From assembly GCA_037951105.1 (NCBI GenBank), contig JBAMJV010008844.1, forward strand, positions 31,215 through 95,214: DNA of 64,000 bases, written 5' to 3'. Both the position numbers and the translations under genes were made by a program. The notes beneath the pieces were generated by a model that was not told the origin of the DNA, did no database searches, and saw only the letters and a list, made by a program, of their open reading frames with translations. The stretch is from Echinarachnius parma (taxonomy: Eukaryota > Echinodermata > Echinoidea > Clypeasteroida > Echinarachniidae). Shown piece by piece: positions 1-63,895 of this stretch; positions within the stretch are counted from its first letter, which is position 1, and every line of letters starts with the position of its first letter.

Positions 1-706
1 TAAATATGTATATAGTTAGTCCTGTGTTTTTGATTTTCATTATAAAATTCCTTTTGGTTGCACAAGTAACAGGTTTGAAATGTTCCTTTTTCCTGGGGGT
101 GTTTTTAATACAAAGATTTTAAGTTGGAACTTAACTCTTAACTGAATAAGTTTAACCCAACTATTATGGAAAGCTGTTAGTTTCTTTGTAACAGTTTTTT
201 TTTTAAGGTATACATTTTGATTGAAATCAGTAATATTTGTTAGTATCAAGGAGCGTTGAAGTTATTGATATAAATTTTGTGTTGAAAGTTTCAAATAATT
301 GTACTTGTTTGGCTTTTGAATATGTTTTTATTCAAGGCTGCAAATGGCTTTCCACGACTGTTAGGTCAAACTTAGAGTTAAGTTCAATTGAAACTCCCCC
401 TGGTTGTACAGTTTTGTGATATACAATGTATATACCGTAGATCGTATACAAAAGCAACAGTGGATGGACTACATATGTTGTGCTGATTATGCAATTTTTA
501 AACCTGATTTGTAGCCAGCACCAGTATTCATGAAGTGTATAGATCAAATGCTGTTCTAACAATTTTTTGAAAAGATAAGTAACATACATGTATGTTAATT
601 TTTCGCGTAAATTAACTATCAACTTTGGGCCATCCAGTTTTAACAGCATTGTTTGTGCTACATGAGTATGTGTTCGTGTTATAAATGAAAGAGAGCAAAG
701 AAAATG
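1..706. other. Downstream DNA, nothing recognised
   Basis: AT-rich. I see no gene or repeat with clear boundaries. Confidence 0.5.
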
Positions 707-783
707 GGATTTCTCCGGGATTCAAACCGGAGACCTTCGAATCGCTAGACCGGCGCTCTTATCAACTGAGCTATAGAAAAACC
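707..783 (-). other. tRNA-like sequence
   Basis: Reverse strand TAGCTCAGTTGATAAGAGC is a good D-arm/A box and GGTTTGAATCC a near B box, within a 77-base span. T-arm pairing is imperfect. It could be a tRNA pseudogene or SINE head. Confidence 0.55.
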
Positions 784-1932
784 CTAGTGCGGTGCTCATC
801 CCTATGACGCAACTCAAATCATGTCTTTTGGCCCTGGCAATGGGTAGCAGATGAACTTGCATCGTCAAATTTGATTGTCTTTTCTGGGTTAACTTTAAGT
901 TAACTTGCGAGACAAAATTGGTCATCTCATAGCTGTATTTCATCTGCGATGAATAATTAATATGTCTTTTTTTATCATATCACAACTCGTAGACGTGCCC
1001 ACTAGTTTGAGGGACTCCTTGGTGCATGACAGAAGTGTGTTAGTCAGTGTACTTTTACACAATTATTCAGTGCTCTGTAAGAAAATCACAAGTAAGAATT
1101 ATTTACTGGGATTTCTTGTTTAAAAGTACTTCAATCACATTACGTGGAAGCAAGTATATTTTGAGGAAATACATTGTGATTGAGAGTATTAGATAAGAAA
1201 AGAATGGCATTGGTTTGTATTCATTAAACCTTCAGAATCTGATTAACCGAAGAATAAAGCCTTATCTACTAAACATATTTTCTATTTTTCTATTTTCCAT
1301 TGGCTAGAAATAAATATGAAATACAAAATCAATTCTTTACGAATTATCTATTGATATGATACAATGAATTGTAAGCTTTGAGGGACATGCATGTACCCCA
1401 TATTTCCTTTTACAATAAATGTGTCATTTTTGCTTGGACTTTATTAAAATAAAAACAGTTTTACCTCAGAAATAAGATATTTTTCCATAGTATACTTTGT
1501 TTGAAATGTGTGTGTGTGTTTTCTTAATGATTTATTCCACAGTACTCTACATAAACAACACAAGAAGAGACATTTTAAGAGATGCATATTTTTTTAATTT
1601 CTTTTAGAAGCATATTCAGTAGTGAGCACATCATTCCATGCAGGTTAGAATTCACTTTGTTTTCCATTTTTTTAAAGATATAGTTTAATGATAAAAGCAA
1701 ATTGAACACTTAGGTTTCAGTTTCCAGATAATTACAAAATGTGATATGATCAAAATGATATTCAAATCAAAACTGGATTAATTTTAAACACTGTCCCAAA
1801 TTCTTTTAAGTGAGTTTTCTTTTGTGGCAGACCTAATTTCATAATGATAGCAACTGTACCTCTTGGTACCCAGACAACAAATACACACACACTATGACCC
1901 AAATACTCAGCAGTGGGTTAGATTTAAACCAT
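784..1932. other. Downstream DNA, nothing recognised
   Basis: AT-rich, without long open frames or clear repeats. Confidence 0.5.
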
Positions 1933-2058
1933 GGCCCCATTTCATGAAGGGTCTTAGCTAAGACTGTTGTGCGTTCCGCACAGAGCGTCGATAGCCGTTG
2001 GAAATTCAAAAGCTTTGTTCAACGGTCTTAGCTAAGACCCTTTCATGCAACGGGGGCC
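1933..2058. mobile_element. 126-bp fold-back element GGGTCTTAGCT, copy 1
   Basis: GGCCCCATTTCATGAAGGG and TCTTAGCTAAGAC at the left, GTCTTAGCTAAGACCC and GGGGGCC at the right. Related to 37266-37444. Confidence 0.8.
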
Positions 2059-3961
2059 CTGGTTCATATTTCAGACTGATCCAAATACTCCAGAGAGAGT
2101 TCAACTTAGCCCAGGCCTAAATATGTCTTTTTCATCCTTTTTAGCCGATGGGTTGGATTTAATCCATCGCTATATGTCGGTTTTCTAGAGACGGGTTAAA
2201 TATATCCCACTCATGAGAATTCAGGCCAATATGAGCCAAGTTTTCAAATATGGACCGTGCTCTTTAGATAGTTGGTTGTAGAGTCAATGCAATTGATGGA
2301 CTAAAAACAACCCAGGGTTAGATTAAACTTTTTGTTTGCATGTTGGGCCAGTTTGTCAATGGTACTAAGAGATCTCAAAGTGTTCACATTAATATAAATA
2401 TATCAAGGTTTCATACATGTTGACAAAGTCACAAACATTTCTGATTACAAAATAAAATGATCATGATTATAACTAATTAGCTAAATCATAATTGATAAAT
2501 GAAATCATAACATAATTACAAAGTGTGATTATGACACAAGAACCATGTATAATGTGCTGATCTAACAAAATGAAATAAACTATCACAAGTTATGACCCCT
2601 AGTTTGACGGATAAAAGTATATTTAGCTGATAAACAATAATATTTGTATATACACTGTATAATCATAAATAAGCTACCTAACCATTATGAGTTATTACCT
2701 CACCACTTGAGAATGCGACAACAGAAACACAAATAGTTGTATTTTCTTTTCTATTGGAGCTCTAGATATGATATGGGTAGAACATGACTGTTCAACTGTT
2801 TAGCCGAATGATAGAACATTGCTTACATTTATAATAAGTCACTGAGATAAATATTTAACAATAAAGAAACCAAATAAATAGTAGATCAAACAGATGCAGC
2901 TTATTCTAATCTATTGGAGGTATGTGATATACCCTAAAGTACATGTAGGTACAGTATAACACAACAGGCCCTATCTAGATGTAACATACATGTACATGTA
3001 CTTCTAATGTATGTATCCTGGGCTCAATAATAGTACTGGCGCATAAATAAAACTGATAAAACAGCCCACTTCAAGCCAATCGTTATTGATTTAAAATGCA
3101 AAGTATAAACAGTGTGACCTTACAGACATTCATACAATTACTTAGGCATACATATTCAAAATATGCTAAAAAGAGTTTGTGATGGAGTATATTAACCTGT
3201 TTGCTCCTACATGTATATATTGTAATTCCTATATATACTGGAACTCACAATAGATTTACGTAAACTGTGCTTTGAACCATGGTTTAACACTTTGGAGTTT
3301 CATTTGAAAACTGCTGGAGAAAAAAAATATTAACAAGTTACTCTTTAAAGTGTTCCTAAAAGGAAGAAATTAGGATATGGTTAGTTTGGCAATAATGGGA
3401 AGGCAAGATTACATCATAGTCCACTATGACAAAACGATGGGAAACAACATGCAAGTGTTGACATTCTAACACTACACATCTTACCAACTAAAACGGTACC
3501 ATCTGAAGTTACATATATTCTGTGTCTTGAGGACCTGAACAATTCAAAATTATTGTTAATTTCTGGGTAGTGAAAAGTAACCTGCTGAACATTTATGTGT
3601 GTTATTTCTGCATAAATTATATAAAATAAAATAATGTACTTAGAGTTTTGTCAATGCCCAGAGTATTTACGTGAAGACATTAAAACACATAAATGTATCA
3701 TAATGACGGATAATTTCATTAATGCGTGCACATCTATTCGTTGCAACCAAAAAATCTATTTTATCATCAAAACAAACATCATTCTTACATCAGTACCTCA
3801 ATATCAAAAGCAAGGTTTAAAACAAGTAAGAGTCCTGCGGCAATCATAAATATTGTACATATACAAAATTAAAATCAAACAAGATCATGAAAATGAAACA
3901 ATATACATAAATGGTAGTTAAAATCATCAACCATGATTATGTACGATAGACATACAGTACA
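2059..3961. other. Downstream DNA, nothing recognised
   Basis: AT-rich (many ACATGTA motifs, for example 2940-3005). No coding sequence supported. Confidence 0.5.
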
Positions 3962-4150
3962 TGTACCGTATTTGCTGGTGTATTAACCGCAACTTTTTTC
4001 AAAAAAAAATAATTAAAAAATGGGGGTGCGGTTAATACACGGGTGCGGTTTATAGCGTATTAACCACACTTTTTTTTCAAAAAAACTTGCAAAAAAAGGG
4101 GGGTGCGGTTAATACACAGGTGCGGTTTATACACCGGCAAATACGGTACA
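3962..4150. mobile_element. 189-bp TIR element TGTACCGTATTTGC
   Basis: Ends TGTACCGTATTTGC and GCAAATACGGTACA. The interior is two repeats of GGGTGCGGTTAATACAC with GTGCGGTTTATA, each next to an A-rich or T-rich run. Confidence 0.85.
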
Positions 4151-5324
4151 TAAAATCAAAATAATGCACCAAATCACATTTAAAAACACAAAATTTGAGT
4201 TGATTACACAGCAGTGAATAGCAATAAATATTTCACAATTGGAAGAAAATACAAGAGTGCTCATCATAACGTCACAGATTTTTAATCCTACTTTAAAAAA
4301 ATTTTACAACTACAAATTTGCTGCATAACACCTTTGTATGCAAAGATTACCTATGCAAGATTCATTGACTACAATGTCATATAGACTATTGCAAAACATG
4401 GGCCAATGTGAATATCATATGATTTCATATCATAAAGTATTTAAACATCAATATTTCAAACTTAAATGAAATGTTTTCTTACTTGTGATCATTTTCAATA
4501 GTGATTGTTTTCTATACTAGATCACCGATTGCGGAGTGGTTACAATTTTATATATATTTTTTTGAAACAATTTATTTTATAACAAATTATTCATTTTGAT
4601 TTACACTTTGCATAATAGCAGACACAACTGTAATACCCAAGATATCAACAATCAAATTACTATACAGTTATTGACCTTCGTTTTTCGGATAAAAGGCAAC
4701 ATGATTTCAATGGATAACTGCTAAGAGTTTTTTCATATCTCAAGTGATTTGAAATACCGAAATTGTTCCATTCTATTTCTCCACAGCTAAGAATTACAGA
4801 AACACAAAATACAATCACTCGCTTTTCATTATTTGCTTTAGGGGGAAAAAAGTACTTTAAAGTTTATAAAGTGCTTTACACAAACACAGCAGCACATCAT
4901 CACATCAACAACTACATCATTGTGTAGTTTGCATCCACAAAACAGCATTGGCATTTAAGAACCACGTGGCTACTCTATAACAAAAATATTGGACAAAGAA
5001 ATCCTCCGTTATGCATGAGGTCAGAGCTTGTATATTGCAGAGTAAAAAAATACATCACAAACAGCATGCCACGGCATGGTTAAAACTCCCCAATAATCAC
5101 TTGATGATAATAATAAATAGAAACTTTCAATACAGATACAGTCAAATCTGTCTTAATGGCCACCTGTCTATAGCAGCCAATGTGCATATTGTAGCCACCA
5201 AAAGTGATCCCCCTGCAGTGAAAACACATTTTATGGAGCTTGCCTATATCATCTCTTCAAACAACATTATCAGTCATTCATGTAGCTCAACCACTCTCTA
5301 CTTCTTATACTCTAATTTCCTTTT
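4151..5324. other. Downstream DNA, nothing recognised
   Basis: AT-rich, no element recognised. Confidence 0.5.
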
Positions 5325-5393
5325 CTAAAGCGCTTAGAGGCTTGTTTGCATTAAGCGCTATATAAATTTGTCATATTATTATTATTATTATAT
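5325..5393 (+). mobile_element. SINE 3' tail
   Basis: AAAGCGCTTAGAGGC, TTAAGCGCTATATAAAT and a TTATTATTA run, as at 24862-24935. Confidence 0.6.
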
Positions 5394-5502
5394 CACATCC
5401 ATAATCCTTGTCGCTGCATTTCCCATACTATACATGTACATACCGCACACTTTTATTGCTGCAGAGGAGTTGGGTTAGAATCAACTATAAGGCTGAACTT
5501 TA

Positions 5503-5649
5503 CAGTGGGTTTGCATGGTCAGACTTATTTGGGGGCACATGTTTTTTGTTTTTTCCCTTAGAATGGTCAACTTATATTTTTTATTTTGTTTTCTTCTCCA
5601 AAATCATGTGCTTCCCCCCCCCCCCCCCCATAGCTACGCCACGGTACTG
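5503..5649. mobile_element. CAGTGGCGTAGC G/C-run element, diverged copy
   Basis: CAGTGGGTTTGCATGGTCAG and TTTGGGGGCACATG at the left, CATGTGCTT, a run of about 16 C and TAGCTACGCCACG at the right. Confidence 0.65.
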
Positions 5650-6271
5650 AGCTGAGGTCTATGAGGACACTCATCACTTTATGTAAGTTGCATAGGGCAC
5701 GCCTGCATTAACACGGCACATTGACATGCATGCATAAACATACTGTAGGGATAATAATAGCTGCACCAAACATGGTGCCACCCTGTAAGTTGTATGAAAT
5801 TGTAAAGCGCTCTCTCACAACCATAGTGGAGTGACTTCCACATATTGAAGGGATCTAGTAACATATTGTCCAAAGCCACAAAACTTTCTTAGAACTCTAG
5901 TGGTACTCTCGTACCTTGTTACTAAAAGAAGCAGTGACTTTAACATCCACATATTAAAAACACATCTACATTGTACGTACAAGTGTCTTAATATGGAGCA
6001 GGATACACAAAACTTACTGCAATGCCAGAGGGCCTCGTTGGATCCAGTCATTAACATCAGTGAGTCACAATAAATAAGCTCTATGTATAATATAATGTGC
6101 ATGCATAAAAACCCTGGGGGACCAGGGCCAATGTTTTCAATTTTCTTTAAAAACATTTGCCAATTGTTGTAATTTCTCAATTCTTTCAAACTTCTCTACT
6201 AAAAATCCTGTATGCAAGGTGCGTATACTTTTCTGTATCTTATACACAGTGTTTAACATGATTGTGTATTA
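5650..6271. other. Downstream DNA, nothing recognised
   Basis: No element or coding sequence supported. Confidence 0.5.
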
Positions 6272-6450
6272 CAGTGGAACCTCCTTATAAAGAGCTCTGA
6301 TATAACAAAACCCTCTTATAACAAGGTCATTTTGCTGGTCCCAGCTCTTTATATTTCTTTGTTTTTTTGACCCTGATATAATGAGAAACCTGTAATATAA
6401 CAAGGTAATTTTCATGGTCCCAAGGACCTCGTTATAACGAGGTTCCACTG
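6272..6450. mobile_element. CAGTGGAACCTC TIR element
   Basis: Ends CAGTGGAACCTCCTTATAA and TTATAACGAGGTTCCACTG. A widespread animal type that I associate with the pogo/Tigger branch of Tc1/mariner (from memory). Non-coding. Confidence 0.75.
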
Positions 6451-6540
6451 TGTACATCATATCAGAATAGAAATAAAAATAAATCTATTCATCTGGACTT
6501 ACTATTTTGGGAGTAGAACAGTTTCACAACCTATCCAGGA

Positions 6541-6765
6541 GGGTGTTTCACAAAGCAATATTTTGTCATCATGACAAATTTTTATGGTGGCATTATGGGG
6601 ACATTTGCCCCAAATTTTGGCCAAAATTTAGCCAAATTATATGAATTTGGCTAAAATTTGGCAAAGTTTTGGCAAAATTTAGGCCAAAATGTCCTTATAA
6701 TGCCACCATAAAAATCTGTCAGTATGACAAAGTTGTCATGATGACAAAATATTGCTTTGTGAGGT
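6541..6765. mobile_element. 225-bp palindrome GTGTTTCACAAAGCAATATT
   Basis: Arms with ATTTTGTCATCATGACAA and TTATGGTGGCATTAT and complements, centre AATTTGGC/GCCAAATT repeats. The right end is AATATTGCTTTGTGA. It lies just downstream of the candidate PFK polyadenylation signal. Confidence 0.85.
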
Positions 6766-6817
6766 TGCTTCTTCAGCTAAACTGGCTTGGGTCGAGAAGA
6801 TTACTGGTGAAAGCTGA

Positions 6818-6823
6818 TTTATT
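6818..6823 (-). promoter_or_regulatory. Candidate polyadenylation signal of PFK
   Basis: AATAAA on the minus strand about 250 nt beyond the PFK stop codon, the first canonical hexamer I see downstream of it. No transcript evidence is available, and later signals could be used instead. Confidence 0.4.
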
Positions 6824-7073
6824 TTTGTTTCTACAAACTCTTTCCTGAATGAATCCAAATCGACATCATCGTATCATATAATATATATTTGACCGAACAT
6901 GGAGGCCATTTTTTTTTACACAGAATTGTATCATACATTGTACATATAGTACTACAGGGTAAAGAAGGCAACAGCAAGCATTGAAATGCTTATTGACCGT
7001 TTCTATAGGTCTTAGCAATAATTGAGAATTGCAACAATTGGATTAGGTTTTTAAGAAACGGGGCCCAGGTTTT

Positions 7074-58019
<50,946 letters not shown>

Positions 58020-58300
58020 TTTGTTTCCAAAATTAACCTCGAACAAAGGGTAAAAATGAAATCAAATACCACAGATGTGATGAAAATGGACCCAAGAATC
58101 TCTTGATCTCTGTTGTTGGCGATGTTTTGAGAGTATTCCGTCGCAAATTAACGTTGAATTTACAGCTGATCGGCCCCCTTATTGCCGGTACCTAGAATTA
58201 CCGGCTGCGCATGACGGTACGGAAATGTATGATCTGCGCAGGATATCTCACGTATACCCAATGTAGTCTGCTACGGCAAACTTGTTATGACCCAAATAGT
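58020..58300 (-). promoter_or_regulatory. Presumed 5' UTR and proximal promoter of PFK
   Basis: DNA directly upstream of the start codon. I see no TATA box. It is somewhat richer in CpG than the introns and holds a TGCGCA core near 58207, which is NRF-1-like but only a half match. The transcription start cannot be placed from sequence alone, and a further non-coding exon is possible. Confidence 0.35.
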
Positions 58301-58521
58301 GTGAATCTGATAATTATAATAATAGAAAGGAAATTTCCCTATATTTAAATACATAGCATACAATTGTTTAATATCATATGTTTTATATCACGAATTAGGA
58401 GGTTCTTATGAGAATTATTAGCGCTATTTAATATCCTACATGAATGAAATCCTGTTCAGTGATTGGTCTACATAGCGTCATGTGACCAAACATAGTTATG
58501 CCCATGGAGAAAAATGTGCTA

Positions 58522-58576
58522 TGCGTGACGTCATTCATGGAATAGTAAATGCTATTCCATGAATGACGTCATAGAC
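58522..58576. repeat. Short palindrome with two TGACGTCA sites
   Basis: Two arms containing ATTCCATGAATGACGTCAT and its complement face each other across a few bases. Each arm holds a perfect TGACGTCA (58526-58533 and 58564-58571), the cAMP-response-element core. It lies about 500 bp upstream of the PFK start codon and may be a small fold-back element. Confidence 0.6.
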
Positions 58577-59232
58577 GCCGGGTGATCATATTGAGCCCAT
58601 AGAGATGCGTGTTATAAATCTTCCCTGCGAGCAGTCGTATTGTTTGAGCTTGCGAAAGATGCTCGACGAGATTTCTCAAAGAGTTATTTAAAAAGAAATA
58701 CAGCACATTTTCACCCGTGAATATCAATAAGTTCAAAAGAATATTCTAGAGATGCATTTCATATATAACGTAGCGGTATTCGAATTTTAAAATTACGACA
58801 ATTGTGCACATAGTGCATCGTTGTCCTTCTGTGGTCGTGACACTAATTCGTCATTTAATAATCGGCCGCGGTGTGCACTGCACTAGCTGTATGTGTAATG
58901 TACGAATAACTATTTTCTCCATACAATTACACGTGTGTAGTATTTAAAGCAGGTTAATTATTCACTTTGATGCGCGCGTTTTGCATTTGGGTGCGCATTA
59001 GTTGTTAATGCGCGTAACCATGAATGGAAAGATAGCGCAATACGCGCTCTGCGCTAGGACTATTGCGCAAAGGGGGTCAGTGTCACAAACAGAACATAGT
59101 CAGTGCAGTGATGGTTCCATGATCAATGTTTTGTTTTTCTTTATATTTTTCTTTAATTTAATTGAAATCATTTATTTTTGAGATGATTATGATTATGCGA
59201 AGGATATAAAACAAATATATCATGCACTATTT

Positions 59233-59357
59233 CGAGCCACTAGTGAAATTATGGATTCCTCGGTGACAGAAAAAGCACTATGTTCTTCGGGTCTACGACC
59301 CTCAGAACATAGTGCTTTTCCTGTCACCTCGGAATCCATAATTTCAACTAGAGGCTC
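59233..59357. mobile_element. 125-bp palindrome GAGCCACTAGTG
   Basis: Arms with AAATTATGGATTCC, TCGGTGACAG and AAAGCACTATGTTCT and their complements. The centre is near 59293. Confidence 0.8.
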
Positions 59358-59833
59358 TCAGTGCATGGTATATTTGTTTATTAGCCAACTTGTATCGTAC
59401 AGAAAATGTGGGTTTGTGATCAAGACTAAACTTGACTGGGACTGCCCCTTTAACCTAGCCTGGTTTGCATGCGATATCCTCTCACAAACTGCTTTGCATA
59501 ATCATGTGTTCATAATTCATCTTCCGATCAGCTCCCCCACCTCGACTTGTTAACTTTTGAACATCATCATCATATTGCAACGAAATATTATGTGTTAGAT
59601 AAATGTGTGAACATGTAAAGTTACTAATAAATGGACGTTATGGCCGAGTAATGAGCAAAAATGGAAAAGTGATATTCACTAACTCATTGCACTGACTTTG
59701 TACACGGTTACAACTATCCAGTTGATAGTTTAACATCTGAACACTTAAAATTGTCTTCAATCGTAAATATCTTTTTAACGCAAGGGAAATTCGAAAAAAA
59801 CGAAACATGTCCCATGCTTCTATATATTGTTAA

Positions 59834-61579
59834 AGGGAGAGATCCACTTTTGCAAGCCAAAATTCAAAAGTTGCGAGGTTATTGTCTTATATGAAAGGAA
59901 ATCAGGGGCGTCGATCCGTTTTTTATATTGGGGGGCGAAATTTGAAGAAAAAAAATTCCAGAGTGACCACTGAGAGAGCTAAAAGCCCCACATTGCCATG
60001 CCCGGAAGTTTTGTATGCGCTCATTGAAAGTGTCTGAATGGCTCGAAAGACCTAACTTTGGGGGCACCCACATTTGGGGACAATAATGGGGGTCCAGGGG
60101 TCAGAGCCCCCGGAAGCTTTTATATTTCAGACATTTGCAAATCCTATCATGAGTGTAAACATTGAATAAAATAGTGAACCTATACTCGTAACGTATTTTT
60201 AAAGGGCGTAGCGAGGAAAAGATTGAGCCTTGCATGAGATGGATCCACGTGATCCTGTATACAATAGAGCCATCGATATAGTCTAGGGCATTGGGCTCCC
60301 ATGAAACTAAGCAAGGGCGTCAACAACTTCTCAAAACTGGAGGGGAGACATTGCGAGGAAGCGAAGCGACCGAGCGGGGGAGGGTGTGGGAGGGGGTGTC
60401 CCCCTCCCACAGTAGGGAGCTTTTGTATTTTTGGGCGTGAAATTGTGCGATTTGGTGCACACCTGAGACAGAAATTTCACGTAATATGAAGTATATAAGT
60501 ATGGAACCAAACATACATAATGACAAAGGGAGGGGGACAATCTTCACCACTTTCAAATGTGGGGGGGACGTGATTATATTCCAATATGATTTGCGTTCAG
60601 CGCATATGGACCGAATTGACTGAAAGATATATTTCAGATTATTTTATTTTCTGTGACGGTGGGCTATCTATAGATGAGGGTTTAATTAACTTCGTTTGAG
60701 GTGTGCGTTTGAGAAATTACACTGCCCAACACATGTGAGTTCCCGCAACCCAAATGAAACTTGCAATATGAGAAACTGTATGCGCGCGAAGCGCGCGGCA
60801 AAAAAGAGATTTACAGTCCTTTTCAAACTAGAAAACGGCTATTTTGAAGATTAATAATTGATAAATGTGTCTTTCCCCTCTTTGGCATTATATCACTTGA
60901 TTTTTTTCTTCCTTATTTTCGGAATTATTGGGGGGGCGAAATGACATGTTCGCCCCCCCAATATTTTCATTGGGGGGGGGGGGGGGGGGGGCGACCGCCC
61001 CCCTGCCCCCCCAGGATCGACGCCCCTGAAGGAAATGTCATTTAATAGCATGCCTGAAAAAATTAGGGCTTGAAATCTCCTTTTCGTGGAGTTATAGACC
61101 TAAAACTGAATAAACTGAGGGACGTCGGTTAATTAGGTACAGACGTATTTTCGGCCGGTGAGTAAGTTCGTACATAGATTTCACGGAGTGCCAGATCGGT
61201 ATGCATGACCCCTACGTGACCCGCGCATAAGTACTAATGTGTGAGCGTTTACCAAGCAAAATACCCAAACATCGCTTAAACTGACTACATGTAATTATAT
61301 ATTCTTTCTTTTTGAGATCTTTTTCCGTGACATACGTTAACAAATGTCGGCTTCACAATACCTTTACGAGAATTAGTACTATATTGTTGTAATATTATGC
61401 TAAATCAGTTGAACTCCTTTTTGACCGATATATAGTTTAAATGGAGGGACGCATTCGTTTTTCATTCTTAGAATCCAAATTAGAGGGCTGTTCGCTCTGA
61501 TTTTTTTTTGCGTGTTACATTGATCCCCATCCGTCAACTGAAAGCTGTTCAGACGTTTTGTAAAAGTGGACCTGTACCT
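59834..61579. mobile_element. TTAA-flanked element, second layer of the nest
   Basis: Ends AGGGAGAGATCCACTTTTGC and the diverged complement (GTAAAAGTGGACCTGTACCT), with TTAA on both sides (59830-59833, 61580-61583). About 620 bp of its own sequence surrounds the hAT-like insert. Non-coding. Confidence 0.82.
59903..61028. mobile_element. 1126-bp hAT-like element, innermost layer
   Basis: Ends CAGGGGCGTCGATCC and GGATCGACGCCCCTG with a perfect 8-bp duplication AAGGAAAT (59895-59902, 61029-61036). G and C runs lie near 60974-60992 and 61000-61012. No recognisable protein. Confidence 0.92.
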
Positions 61580-62044
61580 TTAATACGAATATATATACAA
61601 CAAGTTATGAGCGAACCGCTATTCCAATTACCTTTTGAGGATTTGGACAATGTTACTAGATCCCTTTAATAAATCAAATATTGGAGTGTGCTATTAGGAA
61701 CATAAGCAGTGTGAGATGAACACAAATTGATAGATCTTAGGGATATTTGTATTTCTTTGGGTCTATTAATTCTTATTCATAGTTGTATTTGTTTATGATT
61801 GGTAGGGCCCTTCCATAATAATTTGCCAAAAACGACAAAAAACAAGGGGAAATCCTTTCAAAAGTAAAGATAGATATATGGTGCCCACAAATCCAATCAG
61901 CCTTAGCCACTGTATTTATGCGCGCCCTATTCAGATCAGAGGCGTAACACTATTATCATTTGCAATTAGATACAGTTCAAACCAGGGGGGCAGAGGGGGG
62001 AGGGGGGGGGGGGGTGGGGGGGTGATTCAGAAAGATTAAATTGC

Positions 62045-62640
62045 TATAGTTCGACTTACAGGGATGGTTGAGTTTTGGTATAGAGAGTACAGTTTTGGTC
62101 AAACTGAATTTTAGTAACCCAATTAACCCTGCACCATTACATTACAAACTAATAGTTATAACTCCACCATGCTCGAAAGGTATAACAAATTAAAAAAAGA
62201 CTTATTCAAAAGCCTGTTATCATTTAAAACGAGCTGTTAAAACTCAAGAAGGCGCTCTCTAAAAACTCATTGGTTTCAAGTACCATTTAAAATTTTAAAA
62301 ATTGTGCATGTGATGTACTGTTAAAATAATGATTAGAGAGATCATCAACTTCCAATTAAAAAACGTTTGTTTGTAATACATGTTTGAAAAGTGTAAGCAT
62401 TTTTTTCAACGGCTGGTTCAAAATTATTGAATTATTATGGGGCCCCACAATAATTACAAATGGTTATGTTTATGGATATTTCAGCCATTTATAAACCGAT
62501 TTTGATCAAACAACGTTGATTCTGTCGTTACAATTGTGTGTTCTTCCAAAAAAAAAAATTTACACTCAGTCTTCATAACCTCACAAAATATTATTTCGTG
62601 CAGCGCCATTTATACTAAAACTCAACTATCGCTTTAAATG
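62045..62640. mobile_element. Probable TIR element, imperfect
   Basis: GATGGTTGAGTTTTGGTATA near 62063 and TATACTAAAACTCAACTATC near 62610 are imperfect inverted ends about 570 bp apart. Interior featureless. Part of the interior (TAAAATAATGATTAGAGAGATC) recurs at 62722-62750. Confidence 0.5.
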
Positions 62641-63077
62641 TACTACATGTATACAGTTTGAACTGAAGTTATGGAAAGCCATTAGTTTTTTATTTTAAAA
62701 ATTGTGCATGAGATGTTTTGTTAAAATAACGATTAGATATAGAGATCATCAACAACTATTTACAAACCTCTCTCGTAAATCTTTGAAAAGTGAAAGCTTT
62801 TTTTGTTTGCGTATTTTGCTTCTACCCGACTATTCACCTGACAAGCAAAATAAAAAAAATAAAAAAATAAGGTCCTCGCCTTTGATGCCCGAAAATGCTC
62901 TGCTTTTGATGGCTTAGTCCGAACAAAATTTCGATTTTGCCCGAATATGAGACGGTTTTGCCCGAAAAGAAGATGACGTTGCCTGAATGTACACATAGCA
63001 TGAGTTTGCCCGGATATGGCATGGATTTGCCCGAATTTCAAGTGTTTTTTGCCCGAATATGGCCGTTTTCAAAACTC

Positions 63078-63125
63078 CAGGGGGAGGGGGGGGGGGGCGT
63101 TTGGGGGGGGGGGGGGGGGCTACAG

Positions 63126-63169
<44 letters not shown>
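63078..63169. repeat. Long G runs followed by a run of more than 40 C
   Basis: Two G-rich runs (about 63080-63098 and 63103-63119) then TACAG and an uninterrupted C run to 63169. Flanks contain CCCGAA-rich repeated text (TTTGCCCGAATATG several times, 62936-63065). Confidence 0.95.
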
Positions 63170-63895
63170 ACCCAGCCCTCGCCTCCTACGCCTATGATGG
63201 CGTCTATGGGAAATAATGGAAACTAAAAGCGGTTCTACCGCGTGGGGGCGTTTGGAACGATACTACTCACACAGATACAATATACTGTCGCGGCCCTCCG
63301 TCCCAGATGTTAGGTAGCGTCCCCGAGCGGTAAGGAGCGGGACGGGGGCTGTAACTTGCTTTAATTGCTCCTCCATCGGTGATGGTGTTGGAAACCTGAC
63401 GTGGAGTTCCTTCCAAAATATATGGGATAAGTTATAGGTTTGGGAGAAAGCGTTTGTATTATATAAGTGTTGGATTAACTTTATATTATCATGTGTTGGA
63501 TTAACTTTATATTATCTTTAACTAATTGACTTATTCAATATTCCACAATTTCTTATTATAAATGAATAATAACAAGTACTTTAACCCACACAATCACTTT
63601 CAATTTAAACACATTAAGTTCAATAAATAAATGTCCACAAATGGCATTTAAGTGGAACTGGTTCTTTCCAGTATATTCAAAGTTTAATAAATAAAAAAAA
63701 CTACTAATACTATGTAAATCATAATGCACACTATGTGTTCCCTAAGACGCCACTAGCCAAAACTTCTAAGTTTCAACTTTCATTTGATTCATTTAACTAT
63801 CTAATTTATCTTTACAGAGAAGTTTTGTCTTTAAAAGAGGGAGATTTTATTTGTCTGTGAAGAGAAATATTCTTTAGAAATAAAGTATTTTCTCT
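63170..63895. other. Upstream DNA, unassigned
   Basis: No gene or element that I can name. It contains a doubled GTGTTGGATTAACTTTATAT at about 63466-63512. Confidence 0.5.

Larger units (their letters stand above)
59607..61664. mobile_element. Copy of the AGGGATCTAGTAAC element, interrupted
   Basis: Shares GAGTAATGAGCRAAAATG, GTGATATTCACTAACTC, TTTGTAC, ACATGTCCC and GGATTTGGACAATGTTAC with 23306-23693. Split at a TTAA by the element at 59834-61579. The left end is diverged. Confidence 0.78.

Noticed and set aside
63016-63216. Proline- and glycine-rich open frames
   Set aside because: Translations of the long G and C runs.
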